Counted from the stretch's first letter, positions 33,621 to 41,412 are shown. The stretch is 41,412 bases of DNA from Chitinophagaceae bacterium (GCA_014379965.1 JACMKU010000220.1:1-41412); one strand, 5' to 3'. The notes: generated by a model from the letters alone, not told the origin. Numbers and translations are program-made.

Positions 33621-34748
33621 ATGGGAAAGAAGTTTGACTACACCCGGTTCGCTCGAAGGTTCGCGACAAGGTTTCCATTCCTCACTTTCATATTATCCCA
33701 GGTAAGTTTTTGGTTGATTGCTTATGTATTGCTTGCCATACTCGCACATCTTTTATTGTTGACGGCAGGACCAAGTCTACGAGCGTCTATAAGTTTAAAG
33801 GCCAATATCGTCCTTGCAATATTTGTTGGATTCTTCAATGGCATCGCGGCAGGTTTGGTGGGACTCTTCTTCGAAAAGCGTTTCTTTTATAACAAGTCAC
33901 TCGGAATAATCATTTTCGGCAAGGCCATCATCAACCTCGTCATATTTATAATTCTACTAAGCGTCGTTCGTTCTGTATTGTATCCATTCCTGATGGAGCA
34001 GATGTCATTAAAAGAGGATCCTGCAACGGCGCAACAATCGTGGGATGCGTTCTTCTATTTTCTATTAATCTTTAACATCGCTGCCGGGCTACTCATCAAC
34101 TTCATTAATCAGGTGAATAGAAAATATGGACCGGGAGTGTTACTGCCCCTTTTGCTTGGGAAATACAGGAAGCCCAGGGAAGAACAACGGATATTCCTCT
34201 TCATGGACCTTCACTCCTCTACATCGCTCGCCGAGGCTCTCGGGCATCTCAAATACAGTGCATTCATTAGGGATAGTTTCATGGACATTAATTCAGTGAT
34301 CCCAGATTGTAATGCCCAGGTCTACCAATACGTGGGCGATGAGGTAGTCGTGACATGGACATTGGAGGAAGGATTGAAAGACTTAGCCTGCGTGAGATTT
34401 TATTTTGCATGCGAGGCAAGGTTTGCAAGCCGGTCGAAGCACTACCTCTCAAAGTATGGGCAGGTGCCGAAGTTTAAGGCAGGGCTACATATGGGAATTG
34501 TAACAGCAGTGGAGGTAGGAGATATCAAGCGGGATATTGCTTACCATGGAGACACGCTCAACACTGCCGCGCGCATCCAAGGTGTCTGTAATGAATACAA
34601 CAAGCGATTCCTTACGTCCAGGTATGTATTGGATCATTCCGGTCTACAGAATTTTTATGAAACGGAATCAATCGGCACTATCCGGTTGAAGGGAAAAACA
34701 CAACCAGTGGAGATCGTAAGTATAGAGAGTAATCCCACCCCCCAATAG
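33621..34748 (+). CDS. membrane-bound class III adenylate/guanylate cyclase
   Basis: 375 residues. Four hydrophobic helices (about 20-48, 61-84, 93-118, 143-165) form a membrane anchor. The catalytic domain (185-370) has the first metal aspartate in [10 protein letters not shown] (Asp196), the second in [12 protein letters not shown] (Asp240), and the transition-state Asn/Arg in [11 protein letters not shown] (about 311-321). It therefore looks active; whether ATP or GTP is used cannot be decided. The stop codon is written by the first CAATAGG word of element Q, so the native C-terminus may end slightly earlier. Confidence 0.87.
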   Translation: MGKKFDYTRFARRFATRFPFLTFILSQVSFWLIAYVLLAILAHLLLLTAGPSLRASISLKANIVLAIFVGFFNGIAAGLVGLFFEKRFFYNKSLGIIIFGKAIINLVIFIILLSVVRSVLYPFLMEQMSLKEDPATAQQSWDAFFYFLLIFNIAAGLLINFINQVNRKYGPGVLLPLLLGKYRKPREEQRIFLFMDLHSSTSLAEALGHLKYSAFIRDSFMDINSVIPDCNAQVYQYVGDEVVVTWTLEEGLKDLACVRFYFACEARFASRSKHYLSKYGQVPKFKAGLHMGIVTAVEVGDIKRDIAYHGDTLNTAARIQGVCNEYNKRFLTSRYVLDHSGLQNFYETESIGTIRLKGKTQPVEIVSIESNPTPQ

Positions 34749-34893
34749 GCAATAGGCAATGGGCAATAGGCAATAGGCAATAGGCAATGGGCAATGGGCA
34801 ATAGGCAATGGGCAATGGGCAATAGGCAATGGGCAATAGGCAATGGGCAATAGGCGATGGGCAATAGGCAATAGGCAATGGGCAATTGCCTAT
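34743..34893. repeat. asymmetric array Q, GGCAATAG-word family
   Basis: About 18 copies of the 7-8-mer GGCAATA/GGCAATG run for 140 bp (34743-34885), with only one complementary copy (CAATTGCCTAT) at the end. It is a tandem array rather than a two-armed hairpin, and probably a grown or collapsed form of element type G. Confidence 0.92.
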
Positions 34894-34984
34894 CGAATCC
34901 TACTCTTCGGAAAATACGCTCTCGCCATAACAAAAGTTTTTTTGACTCATGCAGTGGGATTATTATCTTTCACTCTCAATCCGC

Positions 34985-34992
34985 TACCTTGT
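34985..34992 (+). promoter_or_regulatory. candidate -7 element (TACCTTGT)
   Basis: 108 bp before the ATG at 35101; the 34894-35100 gap shows nothing else but C/T-rich leader sequence. Confidence 0.3.
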
Positions 34993-35100
34993 CCTCCTTC
35001 CCCTCTTGAACACTCCCCTGCTGACATCCTTCTAAAACCTAGTCCTGGCCCCGCACGGTAAACATTTGTATCCATTACGTCATAATTTAACCAAACTAAT

Positions 35101-37206
35101 ATGCAAAGAAAGCTACTCATCCTCTGCTTGCTCTCCGCATTTTCAATCGTTATCTATGGACAGGCAACCCGATTAGACAATAATAGAAGTTTTGATTGGG
35201 CAGTTCCGATAACAAGTAACATTTTGATCCTGCACTCAGGTGCCAGTAACACGCTATTTTCCTACAACATTTCGGCAAACCTATTTACTGAGTTAAGCAC
35301 TACTGTTACAGTCCAGGCCACCTATGATTACGGCGTATTAAACGGGAAATTGTATTTCGCCGGCAACACGGGTGCGGAAGGAATTGAATTGTGGACGACG
35401 GATGGAACAATCGTAGGAACCACTATCGTGAAGAATATCAACGCCGCTGCAAGTTCAGAACCTACGCATGGATTTATTGTGTACAACAATGAGCTTTATT
35501 TTACAGCAGATGACGGCCTAACTGGTCGAGAACTCTGGAAGACAAATGGAACAGATCCGGGAACTGTCCAGGTAAAAGACATCAAGACTCCCGGAGCCAC
35601 CAACGCATTCCTGGTTGCTGGAACGTATGTATTTGGCGTAATTAATAATAGGCTTGTATTTTCTACTTCCACTTCTGGTAACGAACTCTGGGCAACAGAG
35701 GGCTCGGACCCGAATACAGTTTTGCTGAGCACATACTCTTTGCCATTCGCAGGCTCAGCGATAAGTGAATTCACCGAATACGGTACGGACCTGATTTATA
35801 CCGCATTCGATCCAGTTCTCAGCCAGGCGATTTACAAGACGAATGGGACAGTAGGTGGAACTTCCCTCGTTGCTGATATCGATCCTACACCGCCTACCCC
35901 TCCATTCTATTTCCCTAATATCATTGGCGGATTTTATCTCTTTCAAAATGAACTCTATTTCGCTGGATCGAATGGAGCATCGGCAAATGGATTTGAACTG
36001 TGGAAGACAAATGGAACAATGGCCGGAACTAGTCTGGTGAAGGATATCAATGTGGGTATAGGTGATGGTGCACCGCTCGTTATACTCGGGGTTACGAAAG
36101 GAAACAAATTCTACTTCCCTGCTACAACCGCCGATGGGCGGGAGTTGTGGGAAAGTGACGGTACGACAGCAGGCACAGTGATGACAAAAGATATAGCACC
36201 AGGAGTAGACGATGCAGAGGTACTGACACTTCCCAGTTTCGTGGGCACTGGTCTATTCCAGGGTGACAAGTTTTTCCTTATTGCAACTACTCCAGGTGAA
36301 GGCCGGGAATATTATATCAGCGATGGCACAGCGGCGGGGACCGTTCTTCTAAAAGACATAGGGCCCACAACGGCCGATGGCGCCGACGAGAATAATCTTG
36401 GATTTATTTATACCACCAGCCAATTCTTCTTCATTGCGGACAATGGCGTCAATGGTGCTGAACCCTGGAGATCCGATGGTACACTGGCCGGGACAGTACT
36501 CGTACAAGACATTAACACCAACCCCATTTCAGATGGATCGGAAATCGCGTTCGCAACTATCGCTTCCAACAGGCTATTCTTTTTCGGAACGGATGGCGAC
36601 AGCCCTACCCTTACAGATTTCTTCGTTGTTGACGGAGACTTCATCGCTCTCCCACTCCGCTGGGTTTCTGTCGACGCAAGTCCCGACAATGCCAATGTCA
36701 TTGTTTCCTGGAAAACCGCTTCCGAAGAACAAACGGATCATTTCCTTGTTCAACGAAGCAATAATGGAAGCGATTATGCAAACGTGGGCCACGTAAATGC
36801 AAATGGCGCACTGGCAAATAGTTATGTATTCACGGATGTGGAGGCCATGAAACTAGCCGGTACGAGAAAGCTATATTACCGTGTGCAGTATGTTGACAAG
36901 GATGGCAAGACAGACTTGAGCCGAGTGGTAACTGTTGATCTTAACAGCCAACAACTACTCCTGAGGGTGCAACCGAACCCAGTACATAGTGAAGTAAAAC
37001 TGGTTCTCGATGCGCGAAGCAATGATAAAGGTCTTGTCAGGGTCATGAACATGGAAGGAAAATTGATCTGGCAACAGCCAATCACCTTAAGGGCGGGCCA
37101 AAACATTATAGCCGCAGATTTCGGCCACCTTCCCAATGGTAATTACCTGGTTCACGTTAGTGCAGGAGGTTCGGTTATCGTGCAGAAAATACTTATTCAA
37201 CGATAG
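35101..37206 (+). CDS. ELWxxDGT-repeat protein with T9SS type A sorting domain
   Basis: 701 residues. A signal peptide (1-20, ending YGQA) is followed by seven or more ELWxxDGT units spaced by about 55-70 residues (ELWTTDGTIVGTT, ELWKTNGTDPGT, ELWATEGSDPNT, ELWKTNGTMAGTS, ELWESDGTTAGT, EYYISDGTAAGT, EPWRSDGTLAGT), expected to form beta-propeller blades. A fibronectin-like section (about 520-600) precedes the last 75 residues (RVQPNPVHSEVKLVLD to VQKILIQR), the type A sorting signal cut by PorU. It is a secreted or surface-attached cargo of unknown function, released by another pathway end than the type B protein at 11116. Confidence 0.9.
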   Translation: MQRKLLILCLLSAFSIVIYGQATRLDNNRSFDWAVPITSNILILHSGASNTLFSYNISANLFTELSTTVTVQATYDYGVLNGKLYFAGNTGAEGIELWTTDGTIVGTTIVKNINAAASSEPTHGFIVYNNELYFTADDGLTGRELWKTNGTDPGTVQVKDIKTPGATNAFLVAGTYVFGVINNRLVFSTSTSGNELWATEGSDPNTVLLSTYSLPFAGSAISEFTEYGTDLIYTAFDPVLSQAIYKTNGTVGGTSLVADIDPTPPTPPFYFPNIIGGFYLFQNELYFAGSNGASANGFELWKTNGTMAGTSLVKDINVGIGDGAPLVILGVTKGNKFYFPATTADGRELWESDGTTAGTVMTKDIAPGVDDAEVLTLPSFVGTGLFQGDKFFLIATTPGEGREYYISDGTAAGTVLLKDIGPTTADGADENNLGFIYTTSQFFFIADNGVNGAEPWRSDGTLAGTVLVQDINTNPISDGSEIAFATIASNRLFFFGTDGDSPTLTDFFVVDGDFIALPLRWVSVDASPDNANVIVSWKTASEEQTDHFLVQRSNNGSDYANVGHVNANGALANSYVFTDVEAMKLAGTRKLYYRVQYVDKDGKTDLSRVVTVDLNSQQLLLRVQPNPVHSEVKLVLDARSNDKGLVRVMNMEGKLIWQQPITLRAGQNIIAADFGHLPNGNYLVHVSAGGSVIVQKILIQR

Positions 37207-37210
37207 AAAG

Positions 37211-37306
37211 AAGAAAGTCGGAAGAGTCCGAAAGTCGGAAAGACGTCACTGATATCAAAGTTTTCTTTGGGCATTTCGGACCTCCGGACTTCCGGACTCC
37301 GAAAGC
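37211..37306. repeat. hairpin element R, GTCCGGAA-word family
   Basis: Left arm 37211-37243 (AAGAAAGTCGGAAGAGTCCG..), right arm 37272-37306 (GCATTTCGGACCTCCGGACT..), apex about 28 bases. Same words as element P. It follows the ELWxxDGT gene by 5 bp. Confidence 0.85.
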
Positions 37307-37568
37307 TGCAATTGAGTCCGATCAATATTTTCCCGCAGTCACTCATTTCCCAACCGAATTCCCCTACCTTGTATCCCGGACCGCATTAGCTTTGTCCCAT
37401 TCCTACGATTCTCCTTTCTCACCTGTGTTTTACCAACTATAATTTCTCATACAAGTGAATTGAAAATCTCAATTGGATATTCCATTGCGATTGTGAGCGC
37501 CTTTTCATAGAATCCTTCTGATTCCTGGAACAACCGAGTTAACCCATTTACTCAACCAACACCCAACG
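37307..37568 (+). other. 262-base gap before the metzincin gene
   Basis: Contains a TACCTTGT motif at 37365-37372, which resembles the other -7 candidates but lies about 200 bp before the ATG. No gene or hairpin was seen. Confidence 0.4.
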
Positions 37569-38717
37569 ATGAAAAAGAATGTTCCAGGAGTAGCCTTGGC
37601 TATCCTTTTCTTTTTGACAGCTTGCACCAAAAACGCCTCCGACCCAACTGGTATTGCCACCGCAGCCCCTGACCGAACTGTACAACTGCCACCACCCTGC
37701 ATACAACACGAGGATGCTGAGAGAACACGCATAGCCTCAATGGCAAGAGTCACACAACAACCGACGACACCCGTCGTGTTGCTGTTAGACTTCAATGGTC
37801 AACACGTACAAAACAGTGCATGGGATACAGAATCAACAATCTCCTGCCCGGCCGTACCTAACTCGCTACTCACTGCAGCTATGCGAGATTATATTTTTCA
37901 GAATGTAATGGAAGATTTTAGTGGGTTCTTCGTAAAGATCACTAGGAGCGAACAGGAGTACGCTGCTGCCCCGGCAAACCGACGTATGCGCTGCGTTATT
38001 ACTTATAATATGATGGAGAGGTTTGGCAATGTTGGTGGAACAGCCATGATAAGTAGCATGTCGTGGGCTGACAATACGCCTTGCTTCGTTTTCTGCGATG
38101 TGTTACAATACAATCAAAAATATATCGCTGGTGCCGTATCTCACGAACTTGGACATACGCTCGGCCTCTTTCACCAGTCAAGATATTCTGAAGCGTGCAG
38201 TCAGGAGGAGGAATATCATACAGGTTTCGGATATGGGACATTGGGCTGGGCCCCTATCATGGGAATCTCATACTATCAAAGCATCATCACCTGGCACAAA
38301 GGAATTAGCAGCAATGGTTGCGATCAGCCCCAGGATGATATGACATTACTACTTGCCGCAGCTGGCACGAGGGCTGATGATTATGCACCCACATTAAATA
38401 ATTCGACTACACCACTTCCTTCAACAGGTACGAAGTCGGGGATCCTGGAACATGCGGGAGACAATGACGCGTTTTGGAAAAAGGAAGCCAATAATAAAAG
38501 AATTCGTGTGATATCTAATGGAAACAGCGACATTGCTGTGGAAGTTTATAACATGCAAGGGCAACTGCTCAACACTATTGATGATATAAATGGACCTAAC
38601 ATCGACGCAGTCATAAGCGGGAAAAGATATATTCGAGTAAGGGTCACCGGCAACCAACCCTATGTTCCCATAGGGAATGGCTTCGGCGGTTATACTATTA
38701 ACGTTAGCACACCCTGA
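37569..38717 (+). CDS. metzincin-type zinc metallopeptidase lipoprotein
   Basis: 382 residues. Lipoprotein signal ending FLTACTKN (Cys near 19). The zinc site is the metzincin form HELGHTLGLFH (about 191-201), and a Met-turn is visible downstream in APIMGISYY. The segment PVVLLLDFNGQHVQ at about 60-75 is shared with similar Bacteroidota proteins. The C-terminal 100 residues (KSGILEHAGDNDAFWKKEA.. INVSTP) resemble a pre-peptidase-type beta domain. It probably digests proteins at the outer surface or in the periplasm. It is not close to M43/pappalysin length alone, so the exact family is open. Confidence 0.8.
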   Translation: MKKNVPGVALAILFFLTACTKNASDPTGIATAAPDRTVQLPPPCIQHEDAERTRIASMARVTQQPTTPVVLLLDFNGQHVQNSAWDTESTISCPAVPNSLLTAAMRDYIFQNVMEDFSGFFVKITRSEQEYAAAPANRRMRCVITYNMMERFGNVGGTAMISSMSWADNTPCFVFCDVLQYNQKYIAGAVSHELGHTLGLFHQSRYSEACSQEEEYHTGFGYGTLGWAPIMGISYYQSIITWHKGISSNGCDQPQDDMTLLLAAAGTRADDYAPTLNNSTTPLPSTGTKSGILEHAGDNDAFWKKEANNKRIRVISNGNSDIAVEVYNMQGQLLNTIDDINGPNIDAVISGKRYIRVRVTGNQPYVPIGNGFGGYTINVSTP

Positions 38718-38722
38718 CTAGT

Positions 38723-38766
38723 CTTGTCCTAGTATATACGTACACTTGTCCTAGTATGCGTACGAA
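38723..38766. repeat. 22-bp tandem duplication
   Basis: CTTGTCCTAGTAT occurs at 38723-38735 and again at 38745-38757, followed by similar flanks (ATACGTACA and GCGTACGAA). It lies between the metzincin stop and its terminator. Confidence 0.7.
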
Positions 38767-38789
38767 GCCTGGAATCTTCCAGGCTTTTT
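38766..38789 (+). terminator. rho-independent terminator of the metzincin gene
   Basis: Perfect 9-bp stem AGCCTGGAA (38766-38774) / TTCCAGGCT (38777-38785), then TTTTG. Confidence 0.85.
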
Positions 38790-38890
38790 GGTTTCACGCA
38801 AAGTCGCAGAGGCGCAGAGATTAGGAAAGAATCGAGTTTGAATTACCTACTCAATCAGGCATACTGAGAAGTCAGGCAACTAAGCAACTT
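38790..38890. repeat. composite element S, CGCAAAG left words and TTGCTTAG-type right words
   Basis: Left part 38790-38820 (GGTTTCACGCAAAGTCGCAG..) belongs to the family of element L; right part 38871-38889 (GTCAGGCAACTAAGCAACTT) belongs to the family of I and M. The two arms are not complementary, so this is a hybrid or a broken element. Confidence 0.65.
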
Positions 38891-38892
38891 AT

Positions 38893-39285
38893 TTACGAAC
38901 GGGCCGGCTTAACTACATCCTCCAACTCAACTTCGTCTTGTCCTTCGCCTGCTTCTAAAATCGCATCCTGGATAGCGAGTACTTCTGCCTGGCGCGCATC
39001 TATTCTTTTGTCTTTAGTCTTTTTTTCCATCTGTGTCAATACTTCCACACAATCCGAAATAGAAGTCTCGAACTGGGCACTATGTTTTTTAACAAAACTG
39101 TCATTTCCTGGAATCTCGAGCCTGATCTCACAATAGTCTCCTTCAGGAGCACTTTCAGGGCCTTTATAAAGCACAACGTTCGCCCTCACGATCCTGTCAC
39201 TCTTTAGTGTACTTAATTTTTTTCTGACGAGATTTTCCAAATCGTCACTTGCCTTAAAGCCTAATGATTGAATGATTATATCCAT
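38893..39285 (-). CDS. HPF/RaiA ribosome-associated factor
   Basis: 130 residues from the ATG at 39285 (MDIIIQSLGFKASDDLENLVRKKL), the usual first strand and helix of short HPF; an ATG at 39315 would add ten residues. The domain continues with RANVVLYKG, YCEIRLEIPG and SISDCVEVLTQMEKKTKDKR, the beta-alpha-beta-beta-beta-alpha fold that binds the 30S decoding centre and inactivates ribosomes in stationary phase. An acidic tail (EVELEDVV) ends the protein; no long-HPF dimerisation domain is present. A TATCTTAA motif 12 bp upstream supports the shorter start. Convergent with the metzincin gene across element S. Confidence 0.85.
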   Translation of the reverse strand: MDIIIQSLGFKASDDLENLVRKKLSTLKSDRIVRANVVLYKGPESAPEGDYCEIRLEIPGNDSFVKKHSAQFETSISDCVEVLTQMEKKTKDKRIDARQAEVLAIQDAILEAGEGQDEVELEDVVKPARS

Positions 39286-39296
39286 GTGTTTTGAAT

Positions 39297-39304
39297 TTAA
39301 GATA
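39297..39304 (-). promoter_or_regulatory. candidate -7 element (TATCTTAA)
   Basis: On the minus strand, 11 bp before the ATG at 39285 and overlapping the alternative start region. Confidence 0.35.
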
Positions 39305-39349
39305 TTGAGTTCCATTTTTATGCCAAGATGATTTGTGGGGCCGTTGAAT

Positions 39350-39470
39350 AGGTTGCTTGGGTTGATTAAGTTGAGTATGGAGAACCGGTTCAAGACGTCA
39401 GTTAATCAACTCATTCAACCCAATCAACTCAATCAACTCAATCAACTCAATCAAACTGGGCAACCAACCA
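39350..39470. repeat. hairpin element T, TTGATTGAG-word family
   Basis: Left arm 39350-39375 (GGTTGCTTGGGTTGATTAAG..), right arm 39412-39470 (TTAATCAACTCATTCAACC.. iterated CAATCAACT), apex about 36 bases that differs from I and M. It separates the divergent HPF and DUF2911 genes. Confidence 0.85.
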
Positions 39471-39570
39471 CCCCTTCCCACAACCGCCTACGTATAATTC
39501 GACGGAATGGCCTTCGCTGTTGCGTAAATTTTATGGCCCAAAAAAGATCTTTTACTTTAAAACATGCGCA

Positions 39571-40656
39571 ATGACAAAACTACTTGCACAACGTACTATG
39601 CTGTCGCTGCTGACTATCGTCGCATCAGTAACCACGATAGCACAACAAATCACTACTCCGAGGACTCCGAGTCCAGCTGCATCCACTACCCAGACCATTG
39701 GTATCTCAACGGTCACCGTCAATTACTCCAGACCCGCCGTCAAGAACCGGGTAGTATGGGGAAATCTTGTGCCATTTGGATGGAATGTCCAGGGCTTTGG
39801 AGCCGGCAATTCCGCACCATGGAGAGCAGGCGCCAATGAGAACACGGTCCTTAAGCTTTCCCATCCCGCCATGATCGAAGGGCAGTCGGTTCCAGCGGGT
39901 GAATATGGATTGTTCTTCGTCATCAACGCCGACAACTCTGGCGAAGCAATCCTGTCGAGGGACAGCAGATCGTGGGGAAGTTTCTGGTATGATCCAAAGA
40001 ACGATCAGGTTCGCGTACCTATCAAGACCCGCGCGATACCCATGACGGAAATCCTGACCTATGATTTTATTAACCCCTCTAAGACATCTGCTGAACTCGT
40101 GTTGAACTGGGAGAAGAAACAGTTTCCAGTCAAGATTGAATTCGACGTAGACAATCTCGTCATGGAAAATGCAGCGGAGGAATTGAAAGGCCCTACAGGA
40201 TTCGCCTGGCAGGGATATACCAGTGCCGCTAATTATGCCCTGCAAAACAAAGTGAACCAGGAGCAGGCGCTGAAGTGGATAGACCAGGCGGTTGCTCAAA
40301 ATAACAGTTTCGCGACTCTAAGTGTGAAATCGGGATTGCTGAAGTCGACAGGCAAGACGGAAGAGTCTGACAAGATCATGAAGGATGCACTCGCCATCGC
40401 CACTGAAAACGAACTCAACCTTTATGGCTATCAGCTGATGAACAATGGGCAGCAGGACAAGGCAATCGAAATATTCACCCTGGTTACGAGGCGCTTTCCA
40501 AACAGTGCGAATGCGTTCGATAGTTTGGGCGAAGGTTATGCTGCGAAGGGCGACAAGAAAAATGCCATCGTAAATTTCAAGAAGTCGCTTAGCATGAATC
40601 CGCCGGCAAACGTGAAGGCGAATTCTGAAAAATTCCTAAAGCAACTATCTGAATAA
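39571..40656 (+). CDS. DUF2911 domain protein with TPR-like C-terminus
   Basis: 361 residues from the ATG at 39571; an open 17-codon extension lacks signal-peptide character. A signal peptide (to about 26, SVTTIAQQ) is followed by the DUF2911 domain (about 28-190: SPAASTTQTIGISTVTVNYSRP, KNRVVWGNLVPFGWNVQGFGAGNSAPWRAGANENT, VPAGEYGLFFVI), then helical TPR-like repeats (about 225-355, ending NPPANVKANSEKFLKQL). DUF2911 proteins are common in Bacteroidota as exported proteins of unknown function. The stop is followed by a clear terminator. Confidence 0.88.
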   Translation: MTKLLAQRTMLSLLTIVASVTTIAQQITTPRTPSPAASTTQTIGISTVTVNYSRPAVKNRVVWGNLVPFGWNVQGFGAGNSAPWRAGANENTVLKLSHPAMIEGQSVPAGEYGLFFVINADNSGEAILSRDSRSWGSFWYDPKNDQVRVPIKTRAIPMTEILTYDFINPSKTSAELVLNWEKKQFPVKIEFDVDNLVMENAAEELKGPTGFAWQGYTSAANYALQNKVNQEQALKWIDQAVAQNNSFATLSVKSGLLKSTGKTEESDKIMKDALAIATENELNLYGYQLMNNGQQDKAIEIFTLVTRRFPNSANAFDSLGEGYAAKGDKKNAIVNFKKSLSMNPPANVKANSEKFLKQLSE

Positions 40657-40665
40657 GATTTCCTG

Positions 40666-40695
40666 AAAGACCATCATTGATGGTCTTTTTTTTAA
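40666..40695 (+). terminator. rho-independent terminator of the DUF2911 gene
   Basis: Stem AAGACCATC / GATGGTCTT around ATT (40667-40687), then a run of T to 40692. Confidence 0.88.
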
Positions 40696-40761
40696 ATAAA
40701 TAGGTAAGAGTTTATCAATGTACGTACATCGTGTCCCGTAAAGGTCCGAAGTTTGCTGATC

Positions 40762-41319
40762 ATGCTCATGGACCAACTCCTGGAGAAGGTAAAGGAATTT
40801 GCGACAAGTGCTCATGGCGACCAGCAACGAAAGTATTCGCCTGAGCCCTATATCGTGCATCCAATTAGGGTGATGGAGATATGCCGCGAGTACACCTCTG
40901 ATGTGACAGTCTTATCCGCTGCCTTGCTACACGATGTGATCGAGGATACCGACGTGACCACCAACAAACTTGAACAATTTCTTTTGACCGTTCTCAATGA
41001 GGCAAAAGTTTCCAAGACTCTTCGCCTCGTCATCGAACTAACCGATGTTTATACGAAACAGAAGTATCCTCAATTGAACCGCAGAAAAAGAAAGGAAAAA
41101 GAGAGAGCACGGTTGGGAAAAATAAGTCGTGAGGCGCAGATTATAAAATATGCTGATATCATAGACAATAGTGGCGACCTCGCAGGCGCTGAAACAGATT
41201 TCACTTTACTCTGGTTGCGCGAAGCCATGGCGAACTTACAAGTTATGAATGATGGCGACCCTGGACTGCTCGAGAAAGCAAAAAAAATTGTGGGCGACGC
41301 ATTGAGCAGTGAGTGGTGA
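40762..41319 (+). CDS. SpoT-like HD-domain hydrolase, small alarmone hydrolase type
   Basis: 185 residues from the ATG at 40762 (another ATG at 40768). The HD site of RelA/SpoT-type hydrolases is visible: YIVHPIRVMEI (first His), AALLHDVIEDTD (HD and the ED pair) and AQIIKYADIIDN (terminal Asp). No synthetase, TGS or ACT domain follows, so it fits stand-alone MESH1/SAH-type enzymes that degrade (p)ppGpp or a related pyrophosphate; the substrate is inferred. An insertion rich in Lys/Arg (NRRKRKEKERARLG) lies at about 108-122. The last codons (SSEW and stop) are written by the first word of element U. Confidence 0.82.
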   Translation: MLMDQLLEKVKEFATSAHGDQQRKYSPEPYIVHPIRVMEICREYTSDVTVLSAALLHDVIEDTDVTTNKLEQFLLTVLNEAKVSKTLRLVIELTDVYTKQKYPQLNRRKRKEKERARLGKISREAQIIKYADIIDNSGDLAGAETDFTLLWLREAMANLQVMNDGDPGLLEKAKKIVGDALSSEW

Positions 41320-41365
41320 GTGGTCAGTGGTCAATAGTGAGTGGTCAGTGGTCAATAGTGAGTAG
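41307..41365. repeat. element U, GTGAGTGGTCA-word family, cut by window edge
   Basis: A left arm of GTGAGTGGTCAGTGGTCAAT words, as in element K, beginning inside the end of the HD gene. The complementary arm was not reached before the window ends. Confidence 0.75.
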
Positions 41366-41412
41366 CACTCTAAAATTTGGACCCACTAAACCTTTTCGAA
41401 AATTTTAGTTAG

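Noticed and set aside
680..41365. CRISPR arrays, because of many short repeats
   Set aside because: There are no equal-length unique spacers and no cas genes; words are contiguous and arms are inverted copies.
1..41412. tRNA or rRNA genes
   Set aside because: No sequence with tRNA arm motifs or rRNA similarity was noticed by eye.

Overview
The window looks like chromosomal DNA of a Bacteroidota bacterium, most likely Chitinophagaceae-like. The evidence is a type IX secretion (T9SS) / gliding-type locus (SprB-like repeat protein with a type B sorting domain, PorP/SprF, OmpA-family PorE-like protein), a second T9SS cargo with a type A sorting tail, SusD-era style lipoprotein signals (LxxC followed by SKD or TKN), a TIGR03118 protein, and TAnnTTTG-like -7 elements close to start codons. 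No rRNA, tRNA, CRISPR array or intact transposase was seen. These assignments come from reading motifs by eye; no database search was run.

Layout. 1-9.4 kb: housekeeping genes on both strands (partial methyltransferase, SirB1-type protein, Gfo/Idh/MocA oxidoreductase, csaA-ogt overlapping pair, cytidine deaminase, signal peptidase I, sigma-54 type response regulator without a DNA-binding domain, pyruvate dehydrogenase E1 beta). 9.5-19.2 kb: a YpdA-type reductase, then a three-gene T9SS surface operon led by a 1640-residue protein with 17 repeats of about 69 residues. 19.3-28.7 kb: thiolase, THUMP methyltransferase, MazG-like hydrolase, a selenium pair (mnmH, selD), lpxD, a fatty acid desaturase and a DEAD-box helicase. 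28.8-41.4 kb: a TIGR03118 lipoprotein, a decayed stretch with a PLP-decarboxylase remnant, an M48-type secreted protease, a cold-shock-domain protein, a DUF6629-like membrane protein, a class III cyclase, an ELWxxDGT T9SS cargo, a metzincin lipoprotein, HPF, a DUF2911/TPR protein and an HD hydrolase.

The most striking signal is not a gene. About 20 intergenic gaps are filled by hairpin-forming elements of 80-230 bp whose two arms are built from short, imperfectly iterated words and are reverse complements of each other. At least eight word families are present (GGGAATCG, GTTTAACG, TTGATTGAG/TTGCTTGG, GGCAATAG, GTGAGTGGTCA, CGCAAAGA, GTCCGGAA, CTCGCTCT). Within a family the apex between the arms is also conserved at separate loci. 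The elements run from the stop codon of one gene almost to the promoter or start codon of the next, often supply the stop codon or the last codons of the gene, occur in convergent, divergent and tandem gaps, and are missing inside the apparent operons. They are the best candidate here for an undescribed system.

Most starts in the window are preceded at short range by an 8-mer resembling TAnnTTTG, sometimes so close that the mRNA would be leaderless or nearly so.
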